Of a stretch of 64,000 bases of DNA, positions 1 through 8,713 are shown piece by piece (the stretch's first letter is position 1; each line of letters begins with the position of its first letter). Under the pieces are notes generated by a model. The model did not search any database. It saw only the letters and a program-made list of their open reading frames with translations, and was not told where the DNA came from. The position numbers and the translations under genes are program-made. The stretch comes from Methylococcaceae bacterium UBA6146. GTDB lineage: Bacteria > Pseudomonadota > Gammaproteobacteria > Methylococcales > Methylomonadaceae. The DNA is taken from positions 131,289 to 195,288 of the forward strand of contig DIUY01000029.1 in NCBI GenBank assembly GCA_002422395.1, read 5' to 3'.

Positions 1-559
1 ACCCGATCACAGTGGTCGGTTCAAACTCAATTATCCCGGCGTCTATAATCAAGTCCAGCTCATGCTCCAACCGGACTCTTATTTCATAAGGGTCTGTGAG
101 TGCTTCACTGTCGCCTGGTAGTATCAAAGTGGAACTAAATAACGGCTCATCCAATTGATTGACAAGTAATTGGACAACGGGATGGGAGGGGATGCGTATA
201 CCGATGGTTTTTTTCTTAGGATGTTGCAGTCGGCGTGGCACTTCGCGTGTCGCGTCCAATATGAAGGTGAAAGGGCCTGGCGTTAATGTTTTAATCAAGC
301 GGAATGCGTCATTACTTATTTTAGTAAAGTTTGACACCTGAGCCAAGTCTTTGCATACCAACGTAAAATTGTGTTTATCGTCCAGTTGCCGAATACGGCG
401 AACCTTATCTAATGCCTGCTTATCACCGATATGGCAGGCAATCGCGTAAGATGAATCCGTAGGGTAGACAATAACACCGCCATTGTGGATTATTTCCACA
501 GTACGATGGATTAACCTCAACTGAGGGGTCTCTGGGTGTATTGCAAAAAACTGCGCCAT
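1..559 (-). CDS. yciO: YciO-type Sua5/YrdC/YwlC family protein (3' end cut by window edge)
   Basis: The minus-strand frame opens at 559 and runs off the left edge after about 186 codons without a stop. It begins MAQFFAIHPETPQ and carries GGVIVYPTDSSYAIAC at residues 27-42, then KHNFTLVCKD, PGPFTFIL and KKTIGIRIPSHP, the signature order of the YrdC fold in the YciO branch (E. coli YciO is about 206 aa, so roughly 20 residues are missing). The family is related to threonylcarbamoyl-AMP synthase TsaC, which makes the t6A tRNA precursor, but YciO itself is not firmly assigned that reaction. An in-frame ATG at 589 would add ten residues; 559 is preferred because it aligns with the usual YciO start. 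Confidence 0.88.
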   Translation of the reverse strand, partial: MAQFFAIHPETPQLRLIHRTVEIIHNGGVIVYPTDSSYAIACHIGDKQALDKVRRIRQLDDKHNFTLVCKDLAQVSNFTKISNDAFRLIKTLTPGPFTFILDATREVPRRLQHPKKKTIGIRIPSHPVVQLLVNQLDEPLFSSTLILPGDSEALTDPYEIRVRLEHELDLIIDAGIIEFEPTTVIG

Positions 560-697
560 TCTATCACTGCCTGAATTAATTTTTGCCATTATAGCCCACA
601 TCGGCTTAAGCTTGCAGCCTTGCAATGTCAAGGCTAATATTTAATGCCCATACACAGCGGCAATCTAATAAACCCTGCAATGATAGACCTTAAAACA

Positions 698-1990
698 CTA
701 TAGAATATTGGCATAGTCCAGCTCCAATTGTTGGAAATTCAACGACGTCATAAAACGGCTAAAGCTCATCCAAGCGGACAGTCCCATCATATCCCTAAAC
801 TGTGGCGGTAAAAAGTGTGGCGGGCTAACAGTGCCTTCTTCAACCAAATCGTTAAGCACCTTCATGTCTTCAATCATAGTCTTGCCACAGAATAATAAGG
901 GGATGCGGTCTGGCTTGCCTTTGCTCACTGCCAAACGGATAAAATTGTAAGTGAGCACAAAACCTTTGATGTAGGTCAGGTCTTTGGTGAACGGCATCCC
1001 CGTCGAACTACTACCTCTAAATACCCGGCTACTTAGCGTGTAGCTATCTTCTTCATTCATGCCTTTATTTCTGAAAAACTCAAAAATATCCATAAAATCA
1101 GCTCCATTTTCCGCCAAGGTTATTGCCCGCACGCGGTTAATCAGCGTCATGAGGCGATGTGGGGTGGAGCTGAAGGTCAGTATTTCCATCAATACGGCTA
1201 ACCCCTCTTGGGTAATAGTCGCTGAAGGGGGGCCTTTGCCTAAAAAAGTACAGTAAGGTTGCGCCATGCCATTTAGCGTCGTGCCAAGGTGCACCCATAT
1301 TTCATGAACTTCAAGCACCTGCAGGTCACGCATATTAAATAGCGCATCGGCACGCAGTTTAACGTAATCAGTGCCGGCCGCAGCATCTGAAATAATCCCG
1401 TCGCTGAGCATGGCCCTCAAACCATCACCTGGAAACAGGCTTTCTATTTTTTGGTTGAGAATATCCACTGCATCAATGGCTTTAATAGTTTTTGGTTCTT
1501 CACACAAGGAATCCAGCTGTAACAACTGGGTTAGCGTCTCTTCCATCATACTGCCCAAATCGGCTATGGTCGGGTCACCCACATGAAAAACATCCAGAGA
1601 AGAGCCATACAACTCTTGGGAAATATTGGCAAATGTATCAGTCCCCCTGGCTTCCAACATATAAACCACATCCTGATATTCACGGCAGATACGGCGCATA
1701 ATGACGCTAAGCGGGTTAAGTTGCCCAAGCTTACGGACTAAATCACGCTCAATCTCGTGAAATTCCCGTTTTTTTTCAGTCGGATCAAATCCTAGCGAGC
1801 GTGAAAGATAATAATCAGTATCAACAGCGGGCAATTTTTTACAACCGCCATTTAAAAACGCCGCCTTGATGCTGTCATCCCATTTTACGGCATCAAGCAC
1901 CCGTATGGGCTGCTGGGCTTTGACAATCCGGTCTGAAAGCGCCTTGACTTCAGTCAAATAAGTCGAAGGTTTAAGTGTTTTTTTTTGCAT
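698..1990 (-). CDS. QEGLA-motif (DUF1704, MATCAP-like) zinc metallopeptidase
   Basis: A 430-residue protein of the family annotated in bacteria as flavohemoglobin expression-modulating QEGLA motif protein. The HExxxH motif HEIWVH is at residues 229-234 and the name-giving QEGLA at 261-265, so H229, H233 and E262 are the expected metal ligands and E230 the catalytic acid. Eukaryotic relatives (MATCAP/KIAA0895) remove C-terminal tyrosine from tubulin; the bacterial substrate is unknown. No signal peptide or membrane segment is seen, so it should be cytoplasmic. It is a single gene, divergent from the gene at 2244, with AGGA about 11 bases ahead of the ATG. Family assignment is firm; peptidase activity is inferred from intact motifs. 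Confidence 0.85.
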   Translation of the reverse strand: MQKKTLKPSTYLTEVKALSDRIVKAQQPIRVLDAVKWDDSIKAAFLNGGCKKLPAVDTDYYLSRSLGFDPTEKKREFHEIERDLVRKLGQLNPLSVIMRRICREYQDVVYMLEARGTDTFANISQELYGSSLDVFHVGDPTIADLGSMMEETLTQLLQLDSLCEEPKTIKAIDAVDILNQKIESLFPGDGLRAMLSDGIISDAAAGTDYVKLRADALFNMRDLQVLEVHEIWVHLGTTLNGMAQPYCTFLGKGPPSATITQEGLAVLMEILTFSSTPHRLMTLINRVRAITLAENGADFMDIFEFFRNKGMNEEDSYTLSSRVFRGSSSTGMPFTKDLTYIKGFVLTYNFIRLAVSKGKPDRIPLLFCGKTMIEDMKVLNDLVEEGTVSPPHFLPPQFRDMMGLSAWMSFSRFMTSLNFQQLELDYANIL

Positions 1991-2243
1991 TTAAGTAGCA
2001 TCCTTTAACAGTGTGGCCACTTAAAAATATCGGCCTGCAATTCAGTATATCAATAGATTAGCCGCGTTAATAGCGCACGTGATGGGGCAGCAATAAGCAT
2101 CGTGCTGCTTTTGTTTTATCTAATTATCCGACAACTAATCTGCACAGTCAGCAACTGGAGCCAACTTGGACACCATCATGTATATCGGCGGAACAAAATC
2201 ATGTACGTGCTTGTGCCACTTAAGATTCAGTTAAGATTAGGGT

Positions 2244-2897
2244 GTGCAAAATAAAACATACAGAGATACATTGATAAACTACAGTGAATATAAATTGAAA
2301 AAAACATTGATTGACACACATCATCTGGTCGCTTCAAGGCGGCATTTTTTAAGGCAAATAGCCGGGGGGGCTGCATTGCTTGCTTTAGGTGGCCCAGAAA
2401 TGGCATCGGCGGCCGTCAGGCATCTTTACAGTCCGACTCGCCCCCATCCCCCAACGCATAAGATAATCGCCTTGGAAAATATTAATACCGGCGATAAGCT
2501 AAAGCTCGCTTATTTTGAGCAGGGCAGATATGTTAAAGAAGCATTGCAAGAAATCAATTATTTGTTTCGGGATTTCCACTCCGGCGATGTACATCCCATT
2601 GACCCTACATTACTAGATCAATTATATGATTTAAAACAGAATTTAGGCGTTACCAGGCCAGTCCATATCATCTCGGGCTATCGTTCACCTTTCACCAATG
2701 CCCAGTTGCGCAAACAAAGCCACAAAGTCGCCAGACATAGCCTGCACATGGAAGGCCGGGCAATTGATATACGCATTGAAGGCGTGAGCACCAAACACAT
2801 CAGAAATGCCGCGATTGCTATGCAGCGCGGTGGGGTCGGTTATTACCCCAGATCGAATTTTGTCCATTTGGACACCGGAAAAATTAGGGTTTGGTAA
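2244..2897 (+). CDS. mepK: MepK-like (YcbK, DUF882) murein DD-endopeptidase with Tat signal
   Basis: 217 residues, M15/DUF882 family. The N-terminus has SRRHFLRQIAGGAALLALGG ending in ASA, a twin-arginine signal, so export is by Tat as in E. coli YcbK/MepK. The zinc-site motif SLHMEGRAIDIRI and the late NFVHLDTG supply the His-Asp-His ligands. MepK cleaves meso-DAP cross-links made by L,D-transpeptidases, and here it ends six bases from the end of an LdtD-like gene on the other strand; in E. coli the same two genes are adjacent but in tandem. The start is uncertain: GTG at 2244 leaves a long N-terminus before the RR motif, and TTG at 2296 (encoding KKTLIDTHHLVASRR) is a reasonable alternative. 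No ATG is available. Confidence 0.85.
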   Translation: MQNKTYRDTLINYSEYKLKKTLIDTHHLVASRRHFLRQIAGGAALLALGGPEMASAAVRHLYSPTRPHPPTHKIIALENINTGDKLKLAYFEQGRYVKEALQEINYLFRDFHSGDVHPIDPTLLDQLYDLKQNLGVTRPVHIISGYRSPFTNAQLRKQSHKVARHSLHMEGRAIDIRIEGVSTKHIRNAAIAMQRGGVGYYPRSNFVHLDTGKIRVW

Positions 2898-2903
2898 ACA
2901 CCC

Positions 2904-4787
2904 CTAATTGATCGCTTTCGCCGTGTTCATAATGCTTGTAGGCGGTACGGCGGGCTTAACAAACAACATCTGGTCATCAAGGTCTTCCTCACTTTTTAGT
3001 GCTTCCAGCAATATTGCATCCTGACCGTAAATGTCAGGATAGAAAACCAGCTGGTTTTGCTGATCGAAAAACGCTGTCGTATAAAAGAACAACACCGGGA
3101 CAGGCTGATTCAGGACAACCCGTTGCATTTTCTGTGCTTGCATAGCCTTCTCGATGCGCTCCGTGTTCCAGCCCGCCTGATTTTTTAGGACAAATTCCGC
3201 CAGTTTCTGTGGATTTTCAACCCGTACACAACCGTGGCTAAAATCCCTGCGTGACCGGCTGAACAATGTGTTGGCCGGCGTATCATGCAAATACACATCT
3301 TCTTTGTTAGGAAACAAAAATTTTACCTTACCTAAGGCATTCTTTTTACCAGGCCGCTGCCTTATTCTTACCGTCCCCTGCTTAAGCTGGGCGATAGTCC
3401 CTTGAGAGAACCCGACAACGCCGGAGCTGGAGACCAATTCCATGTTTTCCTTTTGAAGGAAGCCAGGATTACGCATCAGCTTAGGAACAAACTCGTCTTT
3501 AACGATGCTATAAGGCACATTCCAATACGGCATAAAATCAATATAGCGCATATCCGCCATTAACACAGGCGTTTGGTTTTTCATCGCCTTGCCCACAACC
3601 ACTTTTATATTAATGACCTCAGGTTCTAACGCATTGACATTATCAAATGCCCAGAGCTGAAAGGCGGGAATGTTGACAATGATAGAAGGACCGCTAGCCA
3701 ATTCCGGCAACCACCGAAGCCTTTCCATCGCCAGTTCAATTTGTGTCACCCGTTGTGATGGCGAAGCGTTTAACTCAGTAAGAGTGGATTTACCAATAAT
3801 ACCGTCAGCGGCCAAGCCATGACGACGCTGGAATTTTTTCACCGCCGCGACAATTTTTTCCGAATAAAAGCTGGACGGGGGGGCATTAGCTGGGTCGGCG
3901 GTGTATTCCGATAAATTGTCTTCAGACAAATCACCTGTTGTCATTAAAAATCTCTTCAATTCATCAAGCTGGTAGAGATTATCGCCGGGATTGATAGTCT
4001 TATCAAAAACCAACCGGACATGCCAAGGCTTATCGGCAAATTGCCGGTAATTTGCCAGCACTGCTTTTAACTTTTGATACTGCTTTAATTTAGGCTCGAC
4101 CAACATCGGCAATTGCGCAAGGGAATGTTGTTCAAGACCGGACTTAATAAGTGAAGGCAAATCAATCAACTTCTTATCCCGAAGTTTAAGATTAAAATTA
4201 ATGCCCTGAGGATTAACCCGACCGTAGTGCAAATCATGGAGAAAACGCAACAATGACAGGCTTAATGCCGTGTCATAATGTGCCAACTCCTTATACGCAT
4301 CTGGCCTAAGGAGCAATGCTGCCGATGACTTTTGTTGCAACATTCCAGTATCGTAATGCGCGGCATTTAATCCGTTATCCCCAGCAGCTCTTAGAAGAGC
4401 GAGCAGTTGTGTGATATTTTTACCACTGTCGCTATTGCCCAACCAGAGCAATTGATAATTGGACAATTTATAAAGCGCATCAAGGTCGTCGCTGCGATTA
4501 GCGAAACTTTCCGGCTTCAGATAAGGATGCTGTTTAGCGGCAATAATCGCAGTAATTTCTTTGGCTACCGACGGTTCCTGAACAACCTCGACCCCTTCAG
4601 CCAGCAAGTCGCATGCGGACAGAGCCAGGCAAAAAAACACCAGCAACCGCAATACATAGCAACCTGCACGGTTTCTTAAGTACGCACCATAGGAAGTACT
4701 ATTTTGTAAAAAAACTAATGCGCGGGGATTAACTATTTCCCCTGCATCACCACCTTTTGCAAATACACTCAGCTCCATACAACACAC
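2904..4787 (-). CDS. ldtD: L,D-transpeptidase, LdtD/YcbB type
   Basis: About 627 residues, close to E. coli LdtD (615). Order seen: an N-terminal hydrophobic segment (YVLRLLVFFCLALSACDLLA) acting as signal or anchor, a long helical scaffold region, a peptidoglycan-binding segment around residues 315-345 (VKKFQRRHGLAADGIIGKST), and a YkuD catalytic domain with SHGCVRVENP, catalytic cysteine 520 counted from the listed start. It forms 3-3 (DAP-DAP) cross-links in the periplasm. The first ~40 residues precede the hydrophobic segment and the true start may lie inside them. The convergent MepK-like gene at 2244 is expected to cut the bonds this enzyme makes. Function is firmly supported by domain order and motifs. 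Confidence 0.9.
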   Translation of the reverse strand: MCCMELSVFAKGGDAGEIVNPRALVFLQNSTSYGAYLRNRAGCYVLRLLVFFCLALSACDLLAEGVEVVQEPSVAKEITAIIAAKQHPYLKPESFANRSDDLDALYKLSNYQLLWLGNSDSGKNITQLLALLRAAGDNGLNAAHYDTGMLQQKSSAALLLRPDAYKELAHYDTALSLSLLRFLHDLHYGRVNPQGINFNLKLRDKKLIDLPSLIKSGLEQHSLAQLPMLVEPKLKQYQKLKAVLANYRQFADKPWHVRLVFDKTINPGDNLYQLDELKRFLMTTGDLSEDNLSEYTADPANAPPSSFYSEKIVAAVKKFQRRHGLAADGIIGKSTLTELNASPSQRVTQIELAMERLRWLPELASGPSIIVNIPAFQLWAFDNVNALEPEVINIKVVVGKAMKNQTPVLMADMRYIDFMPYWNVPYSIVKDEFVPKLMRNPGFLQKENMELVSSSGVVGFSQGTIAQLKQGTVRIRQRPGKKNALGKVKFLFPNKEDVYLHDTPANTLFSRSRRDFSHGCVRVENPQKLAEFVLKNQAGWNTERIEKAMQAQKMQRVVLNQPVPVLFFYTTAFFDQQNQLVFYPDIYGQDAILLEALKSEEDLDDQMLFVKPAVPPTSIMNTAKAIN

Positions 4788-4909
4788 GCCTATTTTGAAA
4801 ATTTATTTGATACAACTGCCGATAATGAGGCAATACTACCACTAACAGACTGTTTGATAGTGATAAATCGGCAGAATGTCGATTCAGTCAAAAAGCCATT
4901 AAATTTTTC

Positions 4910-5000
4910 GGTAGTGGTAAACATTCAAATGCTTAAGTGACAGCGGAGCCAAAAAACATGTTTTTTGATTCGAAAATATCATTACCCTTTACCATCACCC
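4910..5000. repeat. Family 2 miniature repeat (GGTAGTGGTAAA... palindrome core), copy 1
   Basis: Begins GGTAGTGGTAAACATTCAAA and ends near ACCATCACC, with the perfect 18-base palindrome CAAAAAACATGTTTTTTG (one base substituted at its left edge here) in the centre. Other copies are at 15530, 36681, 49945 and 57561. It lies between the divergent ldtD and LOG genes and provides a spurious in-frame ATG (4937) upstream of the LOG gene. Confidence 0.85.
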
Positions 5001-5074
5001 ATTTTTCTACCGGACAGCTAATTTTTAGCGGTGGCCAAAAAACGGCCATTTTACCCAACCCATTAGGAATGCCC

Positions 5075-5983
5075 ATGGCAAAAAAACCACAACAACCCTG
5101 CCCTCCCCTTTTTCCTAGCGCCAAACAAGACGCCGCCCAAGTTTGTTACGATTATGGCTCGCCACAAAGCTGTTCTGCCTCTTATCGGTTAGCGTATGAT
5201 GATTTTGACTTCATTATGCGTGATGAATTAAGGCCAGTGCGCTTGCAACTTGAATTGCTCAAACCTGAACTCGCCCAACTTGAGCATGACATTCAGGCCA
5301 CTGTGGTCATCTTCGGTAGCGCCCGTATCAGTGAAAGCCAAACAGCCGGACAGGTTTTGCGAAGCGCCGAGCTCGCATTAGATGCCAGCCGAGATGATGC
5401 TGCACTTGCAAAAAAAGTTACCATAGCGAAGCGGTTATTGGCTAAAAGCCGCTACTATGATGAAGCACGGGAACTAGGCGCTCTTATCACCCAAGGCGCT
5501 AAAGGCCTCAAACACAACTTAGTTGTGGTCACTGGCGGTGGCCCAGGCATTATGGAAGCGGCTAATCGCGGCGCCGCCGATGTCAACGGCAAAAGCATAG
5601 GACTTAATATCGTGCTGCCCGGCGAGCAAAAACCCAATAGCTATATCACCCCTGAGTTGTGTTTTCAGTTCCACTACTTTGCCATACGCAAAATGCACTT
5701 TTTAATGCGGGCAATCGCACTCGTCGCTTTTCCAGGCGGATTCGGCACACTTGATGAACTGTTTGAAGCGCTTACCTTAATCCAAACCAACAAAATCAGG
5801 CGTATCCCCGTTATTCTGTTTGGTAAACCGTATTGGGACAACATCATCAATTTTGACATACTGGTCGATGAAGGTGTCATAACACAATGTGAGAGGGAAA
5901 TCATCCAATATGCAGAAACCGCCGGAGAGGCGTGGCAACTAATTTTAAATGATTATGTCGAAGATGCTGGTGGCTGCATTTAA
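5075..5983 (+). CDS. LOG family protein (nucleotide 5'-monophosphate nucleosidase/cytokinin-type)
   Basis: Rossmann-fold LOG family (TIGR00730-like). Visible motifs are VVIFGSARI, VVTGGGPGIMEAANRGA and PGGFGTLDELFEAL at about residue 220; the GGGPG and PGGxGTxxE motifs bind nucleotide phosphate and supply the catalytic Glu of phosphoribohydrolases that release base from AMP-type nucleotides. The frame is open back to 4937, but that stretch is a dispersed repeat. AGGA at 5065-5068 is six bases ahead of the ATG at 5075 (MAKKPQQPC...), so this start is chosen, giving about 302 aa. It is longer than classic LOG proteins (~190 aa), matching the extended bacterial subgroup. The substrate cannot be told from sequence. 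Confidence 0.85.
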   Translation: MAKKPQQPCPPLFPSAKQDAAQVCYDYGSPQSCSASYRLAYDDFDFIMRDELRPVRLQLELLKPELAQLEHDIQATVVIFGSARISESQTAGQVLRSAELALDASRDDAALAKKVTIAKRLLAKSRYYDEARELGALITQGAKGLKHNLVVVTGGGPGIMEAANRGAADVNGKSIGLNIVLPGEQKPNSYITPELCFQFHYFAIRKMHFLMRAIALVAFPGGFGTLDELFEALTLIQTNKIRRIPVILFGKPYWDNIINFDILVDEGVITQCEREIIQYAETAGEAWQLILNDYVEDAGGCI

Positions 5984-6145
5984 AATCGTCAAAAAATGTT
6001 TCTAGGGCGATGCCACGCTTATCATCACAAGTTTGCGCCACAGCAAGCCCAACGATGCGTTTTCCCTGCTTTGTACATCGTATTTGCCGTATGCTAATAT
6101 TGGCAGAATCAAAACCTATTTTGATTTTAATTTATGGAGTTATTA

Positions 6146-6511
6146 ATGAAACAATTATTGAAAACCGTGTTGATGCTTTCCACATTATCTTTATTTACGT
6201 CTTACGATGCGGCCGCATCGACTTATCCGGCTAGGGTGAGCGCAAAGCTTGGCAATGCGATTGTCAATGCAACCACGGGGCTTGCGGAAATCCCTAAAGC
6301 CATCATGATATCCAACCGTGCAGAAGGCCCCGCTTATGCGGCGACTGCTGGCCTGGTGACGGGGATTGTGCACATGATGGGGCGCACCCTAAGCGGCGCT
6401 TATGATATGGCAACATTTATGATACCTACCAAACCCATTGTAACGCCTGATTACGTTTGGCAAGATTTCGATAAAGAAACCAGTTACCGCTCAACCTGGC
6501 AATTACGCTAA
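6146..6511 (+). CDS. Exosortase system-associated protein, TIGR04073 family
   Basis: 121 residues with a cleavable signal (MKQLLKTVLMLSTLSLFTSY...AAA). The mature part, KLGNAIVNATTGLAEIPKAI followed by EGPAYAATAGLVTGIVHMMGRTLSGAYDMATF and a proline-rich ending before PDYVW, matches the TIGR04073 pattern found in genomes with exosortase/PEP-CTERM systems; the function is unknown. GGAG at 6136-6139 is six bases before the ATG at 6146, which decides this start over the in-frame ATG at 6134. It is monocistronic and not next to other exosortase genes, but the window's right end carries XrtA-associated glycan genes, so the organism probably has the system. Confidence 0.8.
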   Translation: MKQLLKTVLMLSTLSLFTSYDAAASTYPARVSAKLGNAIVNATTGLAEIPKAIMISNRAEGPAYAATAGLVTGIVHMMGRTLSGAYDMATFMIPTKPIVTPDYVWQDFDKETSYRSTWQLR

Positions 6512-6523
6512 TACGCAAAAATC

Positions 6524-6555
6524 ATCGAGCACATCCCGTTTGGTCTGCGCTCGAT
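6524..6555. terminator. Possible bidirectional terminator hairpin
   Basis: ATCGAGC at 6524-6530 pairs with GCTCGAT at 6549-6555 across an 18-base loop, between the convergent genes ending at 6511 and 6567. A-rich sequence on the left and T-rich sequence on the right would serve both strands. The long loop makes it weak. Confidence 0.35.
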
Positions 6556-6566
6556 AACCCCGATTT

Positions 6567-7235
6567 TTACTCCCTACCGTTAAACACGCCAAGCAATTGC
6601 AGCAGGCTCAGAAATAAATTGTAAATCGACACATATAAAGAAATGGTCGCCAAAATATAATTGGTTTCACCACCATTGATCATGGCGCTGGTCTGGAACA
6701 GAATCATGCCGGACATCAACAGGATAAACATGGCTGAAACCGCCAACGATAAACCAGGCATAGCAAATACGATTGCCCCAATCCCCGCCAAAAATGCGAC
6801 CAGTATGCCAACCATCAAAAACCCGCCAAGAAAGCTGAAATCCTTGCGTGTAGTCAACGCATAAGCTGACAAGCCGAGGAAAATCACCCCAGTGCCGCCC
6901 AACGCCATCATGATAAGTTCATGACCATTGCTAAAGACATTAATGTACATGGTTAAGACCGGCCCTAGCGTCAACCCCATAAAACCCGTCAGAGCAAAGA
7001 TAAAAACCAATCCTAACGCACTGTTGCTAAATTTTGTAGTCAAGAACAGCAAACCGAAATAACCCACTAAGGTGAGAACCATACCTGGATGGGGCAAATT
7101 TAAAGCCATTGACAAGCCTGCCGTCAATGCACTGAACAGCAGTGTCATAGACAATAGCAGGTAAGTGTTTTTCAGCATTTTATTAGCGGCCAGAACCCCT
7201 GTTTCTGGACGTGATACTGCGGTATTTGATTTCAT
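6567..7235 (-). CDS. yccA: BAX inhibitor-1 (Bax1-I)/YccA family inner-membrane protein
   Basis: 222 residues with seven hydrophobic segments after a short polar N-terminus, and the family's typical run of small residues and Gly/Ala in each helix (for example LTGFMGLTLGPVLTMY). YccA is an FtsH substrate and modulator in E. coli and protects SecY from degradation under translocation stress; related proteins are proposed calcium or proton leak channels. It is monocistronic, convergent with the upstream TIGR04073 gene. Family assignment is good; the cellular role is taken from E. coli. Confidence 0.85.
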   Translation of the reverse strand: MKSNTAVSRPETGVLAANKMLKNTYLLLSMTLLFSALTAGLSMALNLPHPGMVLTLVGYFGLLFLTTKFSNSALGLVFIFALTGFMGLTLGPVLTMYINVFSNGHELIMMALGGTGVIFLGLSAYALTTRKDFSFLGGFLMVGILVAFLAGIGAIVFAMPGLSLAVSAMFILLMSGMILFQTSAMINGGETNYILATISLYVSIYNLFLSLLQLLGVFNGRE

Positions 7236-7397
7236 TTTTGTACCCTTAAAAGTATGATGAACGATAATTATGACTATTGAATCTTACTAGAATTTCATCT
7301 GCTTAGTAAAAATTTTTAAAATCCGCTTGTCTTTTGTCGGCTCTAACGCTTAGCGTCATAACCTGAAACCCGATGCCCAAACCATTTAAAAGCGCCC

Positions 7398-8120
7398 ATG
7401 CCTAACCTGCCATTCCCTTACACAATCCGCCGCAGTGCCCGTTCAGTTAAGGTAAGGATTACTGTCACGCACGATAAGGTGGAAGTCATTGCGCCGGCTA
7501 AAGTGGCCGAACAAAAACTCGTGCAGTTTGTACACGAAAAACAGCATTGGATTATCTCGGCATTGGCTAAAGTTGCCGAAAAAAACCATACCTATAACCC
7601 ATTTACCCCCCTTTTTTATGGCGAAGGCGCAAAAATACCTTATCGTGGCGAATTGGTGGAACTGACCATCAAACCATCAACATTAAAACGCTTAAAAATT
7701 ACCTTAGTTGATGGGCTGGTTGCCCATGTCCCTAAGACATTGCCGGTTAATGAACATAACGACGCCATTAAAATGGCGCTGATAAGCTGGATGAAAATGC
7801 AGGCCAAACTGCATGTGCAACAACTAGTCCAACAACATGCACATAAAAAACAACTGCTTCCGCGCACCATTGTCATTAAACAGCAAAAAAGCCGTTGGGG
7901 AAGTTGTGGCATCCATAATGACATCAGTATCAACTGGCTGTTAATTCTGGCACCGCCTGAAATACTGGAATACGTGGTAGTGCATGAGCTTTGCCATATT
8001 CAGGTCAGAAACCATTCCGCCCGTTTTTGGGCGTTGGTGGCCGAACATTTGCCATATTATCAACAACATAGACGCTGGCTGAAAGAACAGGGGGCCAGTC
8101 TGATACGAGGGTTTGATTAA
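7398..8120 (+). CDS. YgjP-like (DUF45/M48-type) metallopeptidase
   Basis: 240 residues. The DUF45/WLM-like core is complete: RRSARSVKVRI near the N-terminus, KSRWGSC (the family's invariant segment) and VVHELCHIQVRNHSARFWALV with HELCH at 196-200 as zinc site, and a second basic His region after it. E. coli YgjP belongs to the same family and is an uncharacterised predicted SprT-like peptidase. There is no signal peptide, so it should be cytoplasmic. It is convergent with ubiC, ending 20 bases from it. The physiological substrate is unknown. Confidence 0.85.
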   Translation: MPNLPFPYTIRRSARSVKVRITVTHDKVEVIAPAKVAEQKLVQFVHEKQHWIISALAKVAEKNHTYNPFTPLFYGEGAKIPYRGELVELTIKPSTLKRLKITLVDGLVAHVPKTLPVNEHNDAIKMALISWMKMQAKLHVQQLVQQHAHKKQLLPRTIVIKQQKSRWGSCGIHNDISINWLLILAPPEILEYVVVHELCHIQVRNHSARFWALVAEHLPYYQQHRRWLKEQGASLIRGFD

Positions 8121-8140
8121 TGCCTTACCCCCCCCTTATC

Positions 8141-8707
8141 TTATTCACCCCACCGCAAAACCTCTGGCAAAAAAAACTCGCTGACCAGCATGTACCTGTG
8201 CCTGATGCCATAAACCGTCCTTCTACCCCAGATTGGTTGGTCAATAGCCACCTTATCGAGCGTAATTGATGCCCATAAACAGGGCTTGATTAAAGTCACA
8301 TCCATTTCTACGCGCTCCAATTTAGGATACGAAAAAATGACCTCGCCTAAAGGACGTGTCCCCAGCTGAGATAAATTGCTGTGCGCAATTTTTATAGTTT
8401 CGGCAGGAATAATCGTCCTGGCAAGGATTAATGGGCGGCCTTCAGTGTGCAGCAACACTTCACGGATCAAGCTGTAGCGTGAATCGGGCTGTTTAAGTAA
8501 TTTTTGTTCGGATAAAAAAGGGCTGTGCCACTTTTGTAGCAGCACACTAACGGCAACTGAGCCGCCGTACACATTCCGCAACCGCTGCGTTAGCGAACCC
8601 GACTCATAAGCCCATGACTGCACGGCAACCGGAAGCTTATGGCGTGTGCCTTGGCGATTTTCATGCCAGACGGGCTCTTGATTAAACAATAGACTCTTAG
8701 TGGCCAA
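8141..8707 (-). CDS. ubiC: Chorismate lyase UbiC
   Basis: 188 residues, somewhat longer than E. coli UbiC (165). It converts chorismate to 4-hydroxybenzoate plus pyruvate, the first step of ubiquinone synthesis in the cytoplasm. The family pattern is visible: LTQRL...G, YSLIREVLLHTEGRPLILARTIIP (the conserved Arg and ARTIIP segment), LGTRPLGEVIF and the late RRTVYGIRHRYMLVSEFFLPE with the active-site Glu. It begins six bases after recG and is the last gene of a ridA-recG-ubiC run. The ubiquinone link suits an aerobic respiratory organism. Confidence 0.9.
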   Translation of the reverse strand: MATKSLLFNQEPVWHENRQGTRHKLPVAVQSWAYESGSLTQRLRNVYGGSVAVSVLLQKWHSPFLSEQKLLKQPDSRYSLIREVLLHTEGRPLILARTIIPAETIKIAHSNLSQLGTRPLGEVIFSYPKLERVEMDVTLIKPCLWASITLDKVAIDQPIWGRRTVYGIRHRYMLVSEFFLPEVLRWGE

Positions 8708-8713
8708 TCTAAA

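Noticed and set aside
4937..5074. N-terminal extension of the LOG-family protein
   Set aside because: The stretch is a family 2 repeat; a good ribosome site precedes the ATG at 5075.
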